Positions 19,780-29,549 of a stretch of DNA of 64,000 nt are shown here, piece by piece. The stretch is taken from positions 1 through 64,000 of the IMG/VR virus record IMGVR_UViG_3300025853_000068; one strand, written 5' to 3'. The notes beneath the pieces are model-generated. The model worked only from the letters and a program-made list of their open reading frames with translations, was not told the origin of the DNA and made no database searches. A program made the translations under genes and the position numbers. Positions within the stretch are counted from its first letter, which is position 1. Every line of letters starts with the position of its first letter. The stretch is from a virus.

Positions 19780-21276
19780 TTACTTCATTAACATGAAGTT
19801 GTTAGCACCTTGAACAACTAAACATCTTTCAGATAGATAGTTCACTTGCATTGCATCAAGATCAGAAGTGATGTTTCCACCAACAGATCCAGTAATCCAA
19901 GTTTTCATTTTTCTATCGTCCATTTGAGAAGCTCTATAACGTACGTGTAAGAACGGACGCTTTAAGTTTCTACCTAATGTTTGATCGTATACAGTTGATA
20001 CACCAGCAGGAATAACAACCCCACGGATACCAAAGCCTGCAGCTCTATCGTTGATAGATCCACGAGTAGCTTTGTCGTTTAAGTATCGCATGTCAGACTT
20101 ATAGAAGTCGTAAGAACCTCTTCGGAATCCAGAGAAACCTAAGTTCAACGCCATATCTTCGTCGTTGTTAAATACTCCGTAAGAAGTACCACCAGCACCG
20201 TAAGAGTTCATTGAAGCTAACATATCGTCGATAGCTAAGCTAGTCGCACGGTTAACAAATAGCATGTTCTCTTCAATAGCACCTTGCTTATCAAACTCTG
20301 CTAAGATAGCGTCAAACTCTGCTAAGTCAGTAGCAGCGTTAACACCAGTAACACCAGTAGTAACGTTACCACGAGTCTCAATAGCAGCGAATAAACCTTC
20401 AGTACCGTAAGACTCACCAGCTCCGTTAAGTAAAGTTTCGTTAACATCGTTAGCAACGTTAGCACCTTTAACAGCTTCCATCATAGTCATCTCTAAGTAA
20501 TCAGTGAAGCGAGAGCGAGTATCGCCTTCAGCTTTTAAATACCATAAGTAACCATTTTGTCCGTCTTCACCAGCGATTTCTACCCAACCGATTTGAGATA
20601 CATCAGATCCGTTGATTTCGTAGTAATCCTTCATGATGATAGGTTTGTTGCTAAAAGATTTGTGTTGTGGCTCTACAGCCTTAGCACCTTCAGCAGCTGA
20701 TCCTTGGCCAGCTGTTCCTTTACCAAACTCAGAACCATATACTAATACTGTACAAGCTACAGTACCAACAGAAAATGCAGCGGCGTCGTCAATGTTTTCC
20801 TTTTCGTAAGGCTTAACAGTAACCTTGTCAGCTGTACCAACTAAAGCGTCAGTAACTAAACACTTGATTACACCTTCAGAAGTAGCAACGATAACTTGAT
20901 CGTTTAATCTAATACCGTGAGTAGTAGTTAAAGCGTTTCCGTCAATATCTTTTTGGATAGTTAACTCACCAGTTGCAGTGTTAATTGTACCCGTGTAAGA
21001 TAAGTGAAGTCTACCTTGCTCTGTCCAAATAACTTGGTCAGAAGTCATAGACTCTTCAGCACCTACTTGAGATAAGAAACCTGAAATAGTTCTTGGTCCG
21101 AACACTTCAGCTTCAGCTTCAATTAGGTCTGGTAAATACTGCTGCGCCCAGTCGTTGCCAGCGCCGCTCGTAAAGTCAATGTAGTTTGAAGACAATGTAG
21201 CTCTCACTGGAGCAGCTACACTATTTAAACTACCTGTAGTCCCGGAATGCCCAGGACCTGGATTTGTAATTGCCAT
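19780..21276 (-). CDS. Major capsid protein, 498 aa
   Basis: Identified by context and composition: it directly follows an acidic scaffold-like gene, which follows portal and terminase. It is rich in Ala, Gly, Asp and Thr, with alternating helix and strand as in HK97-fold subunits. Codon use appears more even and richer in GC than in neighbouring genes, as expected for a highly expressed gene. The C-terminal third has several aromatic/Arg motifs and ends ...NNFMLMK. A strong terminator follows at 19746. I see no fused protease or decoration domain. The exact fold is inferred. Confidence 0.8.
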   Translation of the reverse strand: MAITNPGPGHSGTTGSLNSVAAPVRATLSSNYIDFTSGAGNDWAQQYLPDLIEAEAEVFGPRTISGFLSQVGAEESMTSDQVIWTEQGRLHLSYTGTINTATGELTIQKDIDGNALTTTHGIRLNDQVIVATSEGVIKCLVTDALVGTADKVTVKPYEKENIDDAAAFSVGTVACTVLVYGSEFGKGTAGQGSAAEGAKAVEPQHKSFSNKPIIMKDYYEINGSDVSQIGWVEIAGEDGQNGYLWYLKAEGDTRSRFTDYLEMTMMEAVKGANVANDVNETLLNGAGESYGTEGLFAAIETRGNVTTGVTGVNAATDLAEFDAILAEFDKQGAIEENMLFVNRATSLAIDDMLASMNSYGAGGTSYGVFNNDEDMALNLGFSGFRRGSYDFYKSDMRYLNDKATRGSINDRAAGFGIRGVVIPAGVSTVYDQTLGRNLKRPFLHVRYRASQMDDRKMKTWITGSVGGNITSDLDAMQVNYLSERCLVVQGANNFMLMK

Positions 21277-21305
21277 TTTTAATTAGTTTTAAATGGATTA
21301 ATAAT

Positions 21306-22442
21306 TTATTTTCTACCTCGTTTGATTTTAACTTTAAAGTCTGAAGTAGACTCTCCACTTAATACTCTATATGTAGCGCCTCCAACTTTAACTTCTCTGT
21401 TAGTTTGTCTTGGATCCATATTAATGTTCTTAGACTTTTCAACAGAAGTTTTTAAAGCGTCAGCTTTACCTTGTTCGTAAAAGTGTTGAGCTATAGCGTC
21501 TGCGTTCATAGCGGTATATAAACCTTTATGATAACCTGCGGCGTCTTCCATTGATCCCTCTTTATTCAAAAACTTTTTGATAAAGTTACCAATATCGCTT
21601 TGAGTTTCTTTAACACTATCAACGTTTTTAACATTAAACCTAAACTTCTTTTCTCCTAAGTTATATTCAAAACCTTTGAATTTATCAGAGAAAAGACTAG
21701 ATGTCTTTTTGTTAAACACGTTCTGGTTGCGCTCTTGCGTTTGCTTTGCGCTTTCAGACTCTTTGTTATATCTGTTGAAGAAATCAATTGCTTTCTGTTG
21801 CTCTGTAGTGAGCTTCGATCCAGCTTTGATCTCTTCGTAATATTTAGACTTTTGCCTGTCTAAGTAGGCTTTAGCCTCGGCAACTTGCTCTTTGAGGGCT
21901 ATTTTCTTTCTTCTAATATCTTTTTCATCATCAACCTCTTCATCATAGCTAAAGGTTTCGTCCATTAAGAACTTTCTTTCTTCAACATCTAAATGAGGTT
22001 TTGTAATTTTGTAGTACTCTTCTAGCGCTGTTAAATTATCCATTTGACTGTAGTCTTGGTTTAATCTAACATAATCTTCAACAGTACCACCTGTTTCGTT
22101 TATAAACTCAACTAGCTTTTCAACGTTTTCAGGGAGCTCTACAGTTGGCTTTTCTTCTGCCACCATTTCTTCTGTAGTCTCCTCGTTTTCTTCTTGAGGC
22201 TCTTCTTCTGTAACCTCTTCTAATACTGGAGTTTCTTGTGCTTCACTTTCCGCCTGTACTTCTTCTTGTTGCGGTGCGGCGTCGGTAGCTTCATCGCTTC
22301 CAACCACTCCTGTGTCGTCAGTTGTACCTTCTTCAGCATTGTCCTTTTTGTTTAAGTCCACCTTGTGAACTGTTTCTTCTGGTTTCTTTTTCAAGCTTAC
22401 CTTAGTTACGTTTTCTTCTTGTACTTCTTTTGTTTCTTCCAT
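21306..22442 (-). CDS. Scaffolding protein, 378 aa
   Basis: About the first 110 residues are extremely Glu/Thr/Gln-rich and acidic; the centre is a long charged helical/coiled-coil region (about 130-260); the last 30 residues are basic and end in KIKRGRK. Acidic, helical proteins with a basic C-terminus directly before the capsid gene are typical scaffolding proteins, the basic end docking to the capsid shell (P22 gp8 model). The gene lies between portal and major capsid. No protease motif is visible. Confidence 0.7.
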   Translation of the reverse strand: MEETKEVQEENVTKVSLKKKPEETVHKVDLNKKDNAEEGTTDDTGVVGSDEATDAAPQQEEVQAESEAQETPVLEEVTEEEPQEENEETTEEMVAEEKPTVELPENVEKLVEFINETGGTVEDYVRLNQDYSQMDNLTALEEYYKITKPHLDVEERKFLMDETFSYDEEVDDEKDIRRKKIALKEQVAEAKAYLDRQKSKYYEEIKAGSKLTTEQQKAIDFFNRYNKESESAKQTQERNQNVFNKKTSSLFSDKFKGFEYNLGEKKFRFNVKNVDSVKETQSDIGNFIKKFLNKEGSMEDAAGYHKGLYTAMNADAIAQHFYEQGKADALKTSVEKSKNINMDPRQTNREVKVGGATYRVLSGESTSDFKVKIKRGRK

Positions 22443-22459
22443 AATATAAAATATAATAA

Positions 22460-24811
22460 TTAAAACTGATTCATGTTCAAGCCAGTACTTAATTCATCAT
22501 TACCTGCTGACTCAAACTTTTTACTCGCCGCCACTTGCCTCTTGTCTTCTATTTGATTTTTAGACTCAGCTTCTAGCGCTCTTAACTTCATGTTGTATTG
22601 ATACTCTGCTTCCATTAATTCTTTTTTAATGTCAGCTTCTTGCCTTAAGTTGTTTGATTTAAAACCTGCTTTAGCCTCTTCTAACTGTATTTGACTTTGA
22701 GTTATAGCTTGTTGTTTTTGCATTTCAGCCTGCGCTTGCGCTTGAGCTGTTTGCTGTTGAGCTTGTTGTTGCGCTTGTATGTTCTGCTGTTGCATTGCTT
22801 GCTCTTGCTCCATCTTCTTTTTTTCTTTTATTTTAAGAAGTTCGTTTGCAAGTTTTACGTTTTTAGTAGCTCTAATATCAATAGCATCAGATAATCTTAT
22901 TATCTTTTGAGCTAAAGCCATTTGTATATTGTTTTCTAGCAATTGTCTTTCTTCTTCGTCTGGAGCTAGTTCTATAAATATACCAAAGTCATACAAATGT
23001 AAGTCAGCCATTTCTTCTAGCGTAGCCACGTTGTGTACACCTATTTGTTGTAAGAAAGCGTCTCTAGTTGGAGAGTATTCTATTATGTCAGATATACGCA
23101 AAGATATTTGTTCTGCAACGTCGGCTGTTAAGAATAAACCTGCTTGAAGTATGTGTCTTGTCGCTGTGTTACTATTTGCAGCCGCTAGCTTTTGAACACC
23201 AACTAAAGCGTTTCTGTCTGGTGTACTACCATCTCTAGCTTCATTTAATCCGGTTACATCACGGATCATCTGCATGTAGTAGTTGTAGTTTGCTATAAGC
23301 GTTTGCATTTTAGCTCCAGCGCCTTTACCGTTTGATATTTCTTGTATAGGAACTTTACCTGGGTTTGGATCACCATCAGCAGTAAACGATCTACCAATTA
23401 TACTACCAGTTTGGAAGAACATGTTTAGAGCTTCCTGTGGATTGTAATTTGTACCGTTACCTAAGTCTATTTCAGCTAAGCCATCAGCGTCTAAGTAAAC
23501 ACCATCAGGTACCATACGCGCCATAACTTGTTGCAGCTTCAAGTGTGTGAGCTGTATCATATCTGCAAAACCAGTGATACGGCTAACGATACTTTCTATT
23601 CTACCTTGATACATGCGCGGAGCTACAATACTATAGTTCATCTTGACTTTGCTCATATCGCTTTTTGGCCTAATCATATTTTCAGCCATCTCCCATTTTA
23701 AAAGTTTGTCAGAACCAATAATCATAGCTCCTTCATATAAAACTTCTATTTGTCTTGAAAGTTTAGCAAAGCCACCTTGCATGTCTGTAGGTGGATTAAA
23801 AGTGTCGTCTTTTTCTATAGCTTTCTCTCCACCTGTTGAGGTTTCTTTTAGCTTGTAAACCTCGTTCATATAAGTTTTCCAGTTAAAGTATAATACTTCA
23901 ACTTGATTTATATCTTGATCTCTTCTACCTTTATTGTATTCGTAGGTTCTACTGTTATTATATTGCTGTATATTTTCAAGATCTTCTTGGCTTAAGTGTG
24001 GAAACTGTTTTACCAACTCGTTAATTGGAATTGTTTTAACTTCACCAACATAGTATATATCATCAAAATATGGAGACTCTGTGTAAGAGTGAACAATTCT
24101 ATCTGGATCAACGTAGTCTATAGTTACTCCTTCTGAATTTGTAAAGTTTGTTTTCACAGCAGCCATACCTAAAACTGTTAGGTCATAGTAAAGCCTTTTC
24201 TTAGTAAGCTCGTAGTCGTTGCCTTGTAGTAACACGTTTATAGCTTGCTCTTCCGCTAGCTCAGTAGCTTGCTTATAGGTTAGCTGCATGTGTAACTCTA
24301 GCTCTTCTTCTGTTTCGGGTAAAGTTTCAGGATCGTTTTCTGCAAAGTCCATGTTTAACTGTTGCTTAGCTACAGCATCAAACTCTTTCATTTTCATATC
24401 ACGAAGAACGCTCTCCATGTATTCTGTTCTCTTTGCTACACCGTATGGATCTTGAGAAAATACTTTTATATCGTAGTTTCTTTCGGCCATACCGTTAACA
24501 ACAATGTCTACAAACTTAGGTACAACTGGAACAGGCTTCCAGTCTAAGTTTAAGTAGCTTAAGTCACCATTTATAGATAGCTCGTTTTTATATTTTTGTA
24601 CAGACTGTTCGCCTCTAGCATATAATCTTAAGTTGTGGAAGTTATTTTTATTACTATAGAACCTTCCGTTGCCACGTATGTTTCCATCTTCGTTTCTATC
24701 AAACCACTCGCTCTCTATAGCTTGTGCAACTTTTAGACCGTAGTCATAGCTTATTTTTTCTATATCAGGTACTACCTGACTTGGAAAATTGTTAGTGTTT
24801 CTGTAAGCCAT
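22460..24811 (-). CDS. Portal protein, 783 aa
   Basis: Size, position directly after the large terminase, and architecture fit a podovirus portal. There is an N-terminal alpha/beta region with many conserved aromatic/Asp positions, a central region with Arg/Gln-rich helices, and a long C-terminal Gln/Ala/Glu coiled coil (about 665-760) of the kind that forms the portal barrel. The dodecameric portal is the DNA gate and motor docking site (family knowledge). Gap to the terminase is 2 nt, so translation is probably coupled. Similar glutamine-rich portals occur in crAss-like phages. Confidence 0.75.
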   Translation of the reverse strand: MAYRNTNNFPSQVVPDIEKISYDYGLKVAQAIESEWFDRNEDGNIRGNGRFYSNKNNFHNLRLYARGEQSVQKYKNELSINGDLSYLNLDWKPVPVVPKFVDIVVNGMAERNYDIKVFSQDPYGVAKRTEYMESVLRDMKMKEFDAVAKQQLNMDFAENDPETLPETEEELELHMQLTYKQATELAEEQAINVLLQGNDYELTKKRLYYDLTVLGMAAVKTNFTNSEGVTIDYVDPDRIVHSYTESPYFDDIYYVGEVKTIPINELVKQFPHLSQEDLENIQQYNNSRTYEYNKGRRDQDINQVEVLYFNWKTYMNEVYKLKETSTGGEKAIEKDDTFNPPTDMQGGFAKLSRQIEVLYEGAMIIGSDKLLKWEMAENMIRPKSDMSKVKMNYSIVAPRMYQGRIESIVSRITGFADMIQLTHLKLQQVMARMVPDGVYLDADGLAEIDLGNGTNYNPQEALNMFFQTGSIIGRSFTADGDPNPGKVPIQEISNGKGAGAKMQTLIANYNYYMQMIRDVTGLNEARDGSTPDRNALVGVQKLAAANSNTATRHILQAGLFLTADVAEQISLRISDIIEYSPTRDAFLQQIGVHNVATLEEMADLHLYDFGIFIELAPDEEERQLLENNIQMALAQKIIRLSDAIDIRATKNVKLANELLKIKEKKKMEQEQAMQQQNIQAQQQAQQQTAQAQAQAEMQKQQAITQSQIQLEEAKAGFKSNNLRQEADIKKELMEAEYQYNMKLRALEAESKNQIEDKRQVAASKKFESAGNDELSTGLNMNQF

Positions 24812-24813
24812 AT

Positions 24814-27033
24814 TTAATTTTTAATTATTTTAGAGTTTACACCATCGTTACTATATTTAGAAAACGAAAAGCCTAATGGTTTTCTTTTTCTTTCTTTTAC
24901 TGGTCTATACAAGTGTCTATTACAAGCCATAACAGCTAGCCCAGAACTTATCGCGGCATCAAACTTAGTTCTTTTATTTATATCAAACTTAGCCCAGTCG
25001 TTTAATGTTTCGTTAAAATACATTGTTCCATAAGTGCCATCTTCCATTAACCCAACGTGATCGTTGATATACATTTCAATAGCAGCAGCATGAGCTTGTT
25101 TAATATCTTCACTAGAGTTCGGTATACCACCTATTTCTTTTTCAGTAATAGATAATTTATTCCAAACTTTATCTGGTCTGTTCATACTGAATCCTCTATA
25201 TCCTCTACGCTTTAGATGATACAGTAATCTTGGTTTATTGTTTTCTGCTAGCAATGGCATGCCGTAGAACACTAACGCCATTAGCACATCTTCAAAAAAT
25301 ATTTCAGCGGTTTGTGGTCTTGCTATGTATTCTAGAAAAAAAGTATTTGCTGGAGCTGACTCCATACTAAACTTAGTTAGTCCATGAAGAGATCCGTTGG
25401 ATCCTCTACCGTCAACAGTGCCGCTAATATCATAGCTATCGCAGCCAAAAGCGCCCATGTGTTCGTTTGCAGGATACTTAATTCCATTTTTAATTATAAC
25501 ATTATTCTGCAAGTTAAAATCCGGAACCCAACTAACTTTAAATCTACCGTTAGGATCTGGAGTAAAAACTACAGATGTATCTTTTATGCCGTTTACCCAC
25601 TGAAAATTACCAGTGTTTAAAACTGCTGAGCTAGTTATACCTTCGTTGTAATCTATTTGCTCATATATTTTCACAAGATTAAAAAGACTATTTTTTGTCT
25701 CATCTCTAAACGCGTGCTCTTCAGTTCTTGGAAACTGTCTATAAAACTCGTTTAAAGCGTCTTGATCTCCTTTTAAACCTTCAACTTCATTTTCCCAATG
25801 CGATATAACACCTACGTCTATTAGTTCGCCATGTGGTCCTCGTACATCATGACTTGGGCTATTAAAAACAGGTTGTCCGTATTCGTCAATAAATCCTTCA
25901 AAGTTCCATTCCATTGGGATAAACAAAGAATATAAACCAGACTTTGTTTGTCCATTACGGTTTCTGTTTTTAGCATTTGAGTCATTGTAGAGCTTTTTAA
26001 AATTATCACCACCTTTATCTAACGAGTTAGACGTTGATCCCATCATGCATTTACCAACTATACGAGCACCTAGCCTTAAACAAGTTTTAGTTACTCGCCA
26101 GTTGTTTAGAATATTATCAGGCCTCTCCCACTTACCACTTTCATCGTGTACTAGTAGATTAAGCTTCTCTCCATCATAGCTGTTATCGCCTGTGTTTTTC
26201 CAATCAATAGTAGTGTCAAGTCCAACCAGCTCTTCCTGCTTTTCGTTTGCAGTAATTTTTTTACGCGTAAACTTACTTGCAGGAACCCTATAAGCAAGTT
26301 CACTTTTAGGCCTGTCCATACCGTCTTGTATCGGTTTAAAGAAAAACGGATAGTTGACAGATATTGGTACAACTTTATCGGTAAACATTTTTTTAGCATC
26401 AGCACCACTTTTTGATAGTATTCCATATCTAGCATCACTCGATATAGTAGCTAAGTTAACAGTCTCAGCTGAGCTCATGAAAGAAAAACCACTACGTCTA
26501 TTTTTTAAGTAACACATGCCATAGCACCTGCTATCAGCTTTGCACGCTTCCCAAAATATAAAGAACAGCCTGTTGGCTTCTCTAAAATCTGGAGCTCCAA
26601 CATCTATTTTACTCCATTGAAGATACATGTAGTGACTACCTGTTATATACGTAGACACTCCGTTATTGTTAAACCAAAAGCCTTCTTCACGATTTTTGAA
26701 TTCATCATCAATAAAATCGTACCACTTTTCTTTTAATTCCTCAGGATAGTTTCTCCAGTCAAATATACTTTTTAACTTACCTAACTCTTTAGGGTACTCA
26801 AGCCTTTTCCACTTGTTTAGTTCATTGGAGTGCACTTGCACTGGTTCCAACGGCAAAGCAATTTGCAACCCTTGTATTTCAATGATCTCGCCAATTCTAC
26901 CAGTTTTTGATATGACAATGATATTGTTTTCTTTATTGTATCCATATTCCCATTTACGTTTTTTGTTAAGTCGACTTATAGTAGTCTTCTTAACTGGTTC
27001 AACAATTTTATATAAGCTTTGTTCGTAACTCAT
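24814..27033 (-). CDS. Terminase large subunit, 739 aa
   Basis: This is the DNA-packaging motor ATPase with a C-terminal nuclease. Seen: an Arg-rich nucleotide-binding loop NRRSGFSFMSSAE at about residues 178-190 in place of a classical Walker A; a Walker B LNLLVHDE with Asp297 and Glu298; and a C-terminal RNase H-like nuclease region starting with the acidic motif FGCDSYD and including a later Asp-rich segment. The length is long for TerL (usually 450-650 aa), with an N-terminal extension of about 120 residues. The start overlaps the stop of the 92-aa candidate small subunit by 4 nt (ATGA). Confidence 0.85.
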   Translation of the reverse strand: MSYEQSLYKIVEPVKKTTISRLNKKRKWEYGYNKENNIIVISKTGRIGEIIEIQGLQIALPLEPVQVHSNELNKWKRLEYPKELGKLKSIFDWRNYPEELKEKWYDFIDDEFKNREEGFWFNNNGVSTYITGSHYMYLQWSKIDVGAPDFREANRLFFIFWEACKADSRCYGMCYLKNRRSGFSFMSSAETVNLATISSDARYGILSKSGADAKKMFTDKVVPISVNYPFFFKPIQDGMDRPKSELAYRVPASKFTRKKITANEKQEELVGLDTTIDWKNTGDNSYDGEKLNLLVHDESGKWERPDNILNNWRVTKTCLRLGARIVGKCMMGSTSNSLDKGGDNFKKLYNDSNAKNRNRNGQTKSGLYSLFIPMEWNFEGFIDEYGQPVFNSPSHDVRGPHGELIDVGVISHWENEVEGLKGDQDALNEFYRQFPRTEEHAFRDETKNSLFNLVKIYEQIDYNEGITSSAVLNTGNFQWVNGIKDTSVVFTPDPNGRFKVSWVPDFNLQNNVIIKNGIKYPANEHMGAFGCDSYDISGTVDGRGSNGSLHGLTKFSMESAPANTFFLEYIARPQTAEIFFEDVLMALVFYGMPLLAENNKPRLLYHLKRRGYRGFSMNRPDKVWNKLSITEKEIGGIPNSSEDIKQAHAAAIEMYINDHVGLMEDGTYGTMYFNETLNDWAKFDINKRTKFDAAISSGLAVMACNRHLYRPVKERKRKPLGFSFSKYSNDGVNSKIIKN

Positions 27034-27308
27034 TTCGATCTGCCTTCCGCGAAGCCTTTAAATACTCGTTCTTTCTTTTCTTCTTGTGTCTTTCCTTCCA
27101 GAATATTTTCTTCTTCTTGTATGCGGTTGAGGATTTCAAATGCATCAAATATAGCTAACTTCTTAGTAGCCGCGGCGTTCTTTAATCTATCAGCAGACAC
27201 ATCGTCTTCTGTGTTGGTTATAATCTGCTCTTGAGCAACCTTAATTAACTCATCAACAGCTTTACGCCCAGCTAGGATTATACGTTTCTTCGTTTCCTTT
27301 ATGCTCAT
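27030..27308 (-). CDS. Candidate small terminase subunit, 92 aa
   Basis: A small, all-helical, charged protein immediately before and overlapping the large terminase by 4 nt. Position, size and helical content fit a small terminase subunit, which would bind viral DNA and load the motor. No recognisable HTH is obvious to me, so the assignment is mostly contextual. Its 5' end overlaps the preceding gene by 47 nt, unusually long for this genome. Confidence 0.5.
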   Translation of the reverse strand: MSIKETKKRIILAGRKAVDELIKVAQEQIITNTEDDVSADRLKNAAATKKLAIFDAFEILNRIQEEENILEGKTQEEKKERVFKGFAEGRSK

Positions 27309-27831
27309 ATTTAATTGTAATAAATTTATTTAACACCCTGTAAAGTCTTTTTCCTTCTATTATAAACTCGTATTGAGAAAAAGGAGTGTAGCCTACAACT
27401 TCACCTATTTTGTAAGTGCCGTCACTATATACTATCACACCTTTTGAAGGATCTTCTTTTTCGTTGCTGTAGCTGTCTGTGTTAGAAAGTGGTTGAACAA
27501 AAGAATAACCAGGCATTGGTTTATCTTTGCATAAAAATACTTGATCTGGAGATACTATGTACTTGTTGTCTTTGAAGTATGATCTACTGTTTCTTTCTTC
27601 TCCTTTAACGTCGTGCCATCTTCTGAATACGTTGTGGTGTACGATGATTTCGTCACCTGGTAATATATCGTAATCCCCAACAATAGGGCAAGAGATAACA
27701 CGAGCTCTACGATTAACAAACTCATGATTGTATATTTCTGTGTTTATTATTAGGCTCTTACCCTCTACGTCTTTGACGTTATTGTATCTTTCGCCAACGG
27801 GCTCAACTACAAAACAGTATGGGCTTTTCAT
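27262..27831 (-). CDS. Tandem GroES-like fold protein, 189 aa
   Basis: Two segments resemble the GroES-type beta-barrel of the phage co-chaperonin at 31128-31385. Residues about 1-75 share the order strand (FVVEPVGERYNN), loop (GKSLIINTEI), strand (RARVISCPIV) and Pro-Gly-Asp-Glu turn (ILPGDEIIVHHNVF). Residues about 105-180 have GYSFVQPL, Gly-Glu-Val-Val-Gly and EFIIEGKRLYRVLNKF, which matches the GroES C-terminal strands. I also recall similar proteins in marine phages annotated as GroES-like. It lies upstream of the terminase, far from groEL. A chaperonin cap role is inferred; a structural role is the alternative. Confidence 0.5.
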   Translation of the reverse strand: MKSPYCFVVEPVGERYNNVKDVEGKSLIINTEIYNHEFVNRRARVISCPIVGDYDILPGDEIIVHHNVFRRWHDVKGEERNSRSYFKDNKYIVSPDQVFLCKDKPMPGYSFVQPLSNTDSYSNEKEDPSKGVIVYSDGTYKIGEVVGYTPFSQYEFIIEGKRLYRVLNKFITIKYEHKGNEETYNPSWA

Positions 27832-28058
27832 TAATACTCAAGATTATATTCAACAGATATAGCCATATTCTTATTAAAGTCTTTCCACGGCAAAACACTT
27901 TTACCTTTTCTAATGTATATAGAATACTTTTCTTCTTCTTCAAGAATATCACAAATGATATGCCCTCCGTAGACCTCTTGGCCTACAGAGTAATGCATAG
28001 CATCTATTTTATAATCCTTACCTATCGTTATCTTTCTTATCAGCTTCGTTGTTATCAT
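27831..28058 (-). CDS. Hypothetical protein, about 75 aa
   Basis: Not recognised. A beta-rich small protein with charged patches, running into the next gene with a 1-nt overlap (TAATG). Start is uncertain: an ATG at 28079 would overlap the upstream gene by 62 nt; the ATG at 28058 (chosen) overlaps by 41 nt; the first ATG past the upstream stop is at 27998. It belongs to the packaging-gene operon by spacing. Confidence 0.45.
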   Translation of the reverse strand: MITTKLIRKITIGKDYKIDAMHYSVGQEVYGGHIICDILEEEEKYSIYIRKGKSVLPWKDFNKNMAISVEYNLEY

Positions 28059-28323
28059 CATTATATTTAATTGTGCCATCGGCTATATTAATATCATTAG
28101 TGCCGTACTGCTCTTTGAACTCCGCTTGAAGTTCTTGAACAACTTGTTGCATTTGTATAATAGCGTGAAGAGCTTCGTGTTTGCGAACCTCTATCACACC
28201 TATATCCATTTGAGCTTTGTTGATTGCAGTAACTACCTCTCTCATTTTAGAGAGTTGTTCATCTGTTACTTTTTCTGCACGAGCTTTTAGCTCCACAGTT
28301 TTTGGAGTTTTTCTTTTTGCCAT
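28018..28323 (-). CDS. Coiled-coil protein, 101 aa
   Basis: A basic N-terminus (MAKRKTPKTVELKARAEKV), then a heptad-like helix from about residue 18 to 70 (repeated Ile/Val/Leu with Gln/Glu), then an Asn/Asp-rich acidic tail. The leader is the A/T repeat seen upstream of many genes here (TTAAATTAAATTAAATT before the ATG). Probably a small structural or assembly helper; function unknown. Confidence 0.6.
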   Translation of the reverse strand: MAKRKTPKTVELKARAEKVTDEQLSKMREVVTAINKAQMDIGVIEVRKHEALHAIIQMQQVVQELQAEFKEQYGTNDINIADGTIKYNDDNNEADKKDNDR

Positions 28324-28351
28324 AATTTAATTTAATTTAAGTTAATTTTGT

Positions 28352-29125
28352 TTATTTTTCAAAGTGTAATAACACTCTAACCGGGTGTATGTTGTAAATT
28401 GTATCTCCGTTAGCTACAGTCGTAGCATCACCAGCTCCTGAAGTTGCAGTGGTTAGATTTATTGGCCCTGTCGCCGCGTCGTCAATAGACGCTACAGTTC
28501 CAAGAAGAACATCGTCTTGCGCGTGTAGAATATCACCAGCTATAAAATGCTCTCTAACATCCATACTGCTGCCCGCCATTACTATAGCTGTAGGTGTTGT
28601 ACTGTTTATATCCGCGTCATTAATTACGTTTATAGATTGGAAATCTAAACTACCGTTAGAAAAGCCTGCTATATAAAAAGTGTCTTCTGAAGCAGATCTA
28701 TGAACTGCGTTTTCTTGACTAAAAATTATTGGAGTAAAACTGCCTGATCCGCTAGCTCCACTGCTTTGCGCCACTACTGTTCCTTTACCAGTAGCTGGAC
28801 CAAAGTTTCCACTAGCAAACTCCATTACGCCCATGTAGTCGTTTCTAGGAGTGTTTTCAAGAACACTTTGAACTGCACCTAAAGAACTTGGCGCTCCAGT
28901 TGAAGATCCTTTGCTAAACAAAACGCCTAAGGCAACATTGTTTGCTGTTGGAGTAGCATCTCCTTTTGGCCTTACTAAAATGCTAGCGCCAATCAACTTA
29001 GCGCCACCGCTAGGAATTTTAAACTCTGTCCAATCAAAGACTATCGTTCCTGAGCCAAAGCCACCAGCGTGTTGTTTTGATGCTGCTATCGTAGGTTTTA
29101 TTTCTCTTGTAAAATAAGCTGTCAT
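28352..29125 (-). CDS. Putative virion protein, 257 aa
   Basis: Not recognised by family. It is Gly/Ser/Thr/Ala-rich with regular beta patterns, no signal peptide and no membrane segment. This composition resembles head decoration or minor capsid proteins. It lies one nucleotide from the holin gene and upstream of the packaging genes. Similar Gly/Ser-rich style occurs in the three small beta proteins at 55209-58599. Assigned as structural by context only. Confidence 0.5.
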   Translation of the reverse strand: MTAYFTREIKPTIAASKQHAGGFGSGTIVFDWTEFKIPSGGAKLIGASILVRPKGDATPTANNVALGVLFSKGSSTGAPSSLGAVQSVLENTPRNDYMGVMEFASGNFGPATGKGTVVAQSSGASGSGSFTPIIFSQENAVHRSASEDTFYIAGFSNGSLDFQSINVINDADINSTTPTAIVMAGSSMDVREHFIAGDILHAQDDVLLGTVASIDDAATGPINLTTATSGAGDATTVANGDTIYNIHPVRVLLHFEK

Positions 29126-29126
29126 T

Positions 29127-29549
29127 TTATTTTTCTTTTATTTGTTCGTTTTTCTTTGAGCTTCCACCGAAGAAGAAGTCTATTATTGTATTTACTTTAG
29201 CACTCATAGCGCCAAATATCGTCGATATAAAGCTTATTTCAAATTCACCTAAGTCTATTGACTTTGTAACAAAATAATTAAACATTACAAATGTAATACC
29301 AAAATATGCTACTGTAAATAGTGTTGCTAGAACCTTTTGAATAATAGCATCGTCTTTATACATATCTCTTGCAGACTTGCGATCTTCGACTTCTTTCGCA
29401 AACGCCTCACGCTCTGCATCAAGAAGTAACTTTTTAAGAGCAAGCTTAGCTTCGTCGCGTTCTTTGTCTGTAGTAACAACTTTGTCAAGTATGCCTTCTG
29501 CATTGTCTACTATTTTACCGAATAAACCTCCTATTAAGTTGTTTATCAT
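29127..29549 (-). CDS. Holin, 3TM/GTA-holin-like, 140 aa
   Basis: An N-terminal amphipathic segment and a charged helix (about 20-65) precede two hydrophobic segments at about residues 72-92 and 98-118; a basic, polar tail with FFFGGSSKKNEQ follows. This arrangement, especially the Phe-Phe-Phe-Gly-Gly-Ser-Ser ending, matches the holin family of three-TM type seen in gene transfer agents and many marine phages. Holins permeabilise the inner membrane to start lysis. The DUF5675 protein at 57352 is a candidate lysis partner, although it lies in the other late block. Confidence 0.65.
   Translation of the reverse strand: MINNLIGGLFGKIVDNAEGILDKVVTTDKERDEAKLALKKLLLDAEREAFAKEVEDRKSARDMYKDDAIIQKVLATLFTVAYFGITFVMFNYFVTKSIDLGEFEISFISTIFGAMSAKVNTIIDFFFGGSSKKNEQIKEK

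Noticed and set aside
24814-27033. Other-frame open stretches inside the terminase region (for example 25821-26012 and 26151-26438)
   Set aside because: They lie within a strongly supported terminase gene and lack their own start signals or recognisable products.
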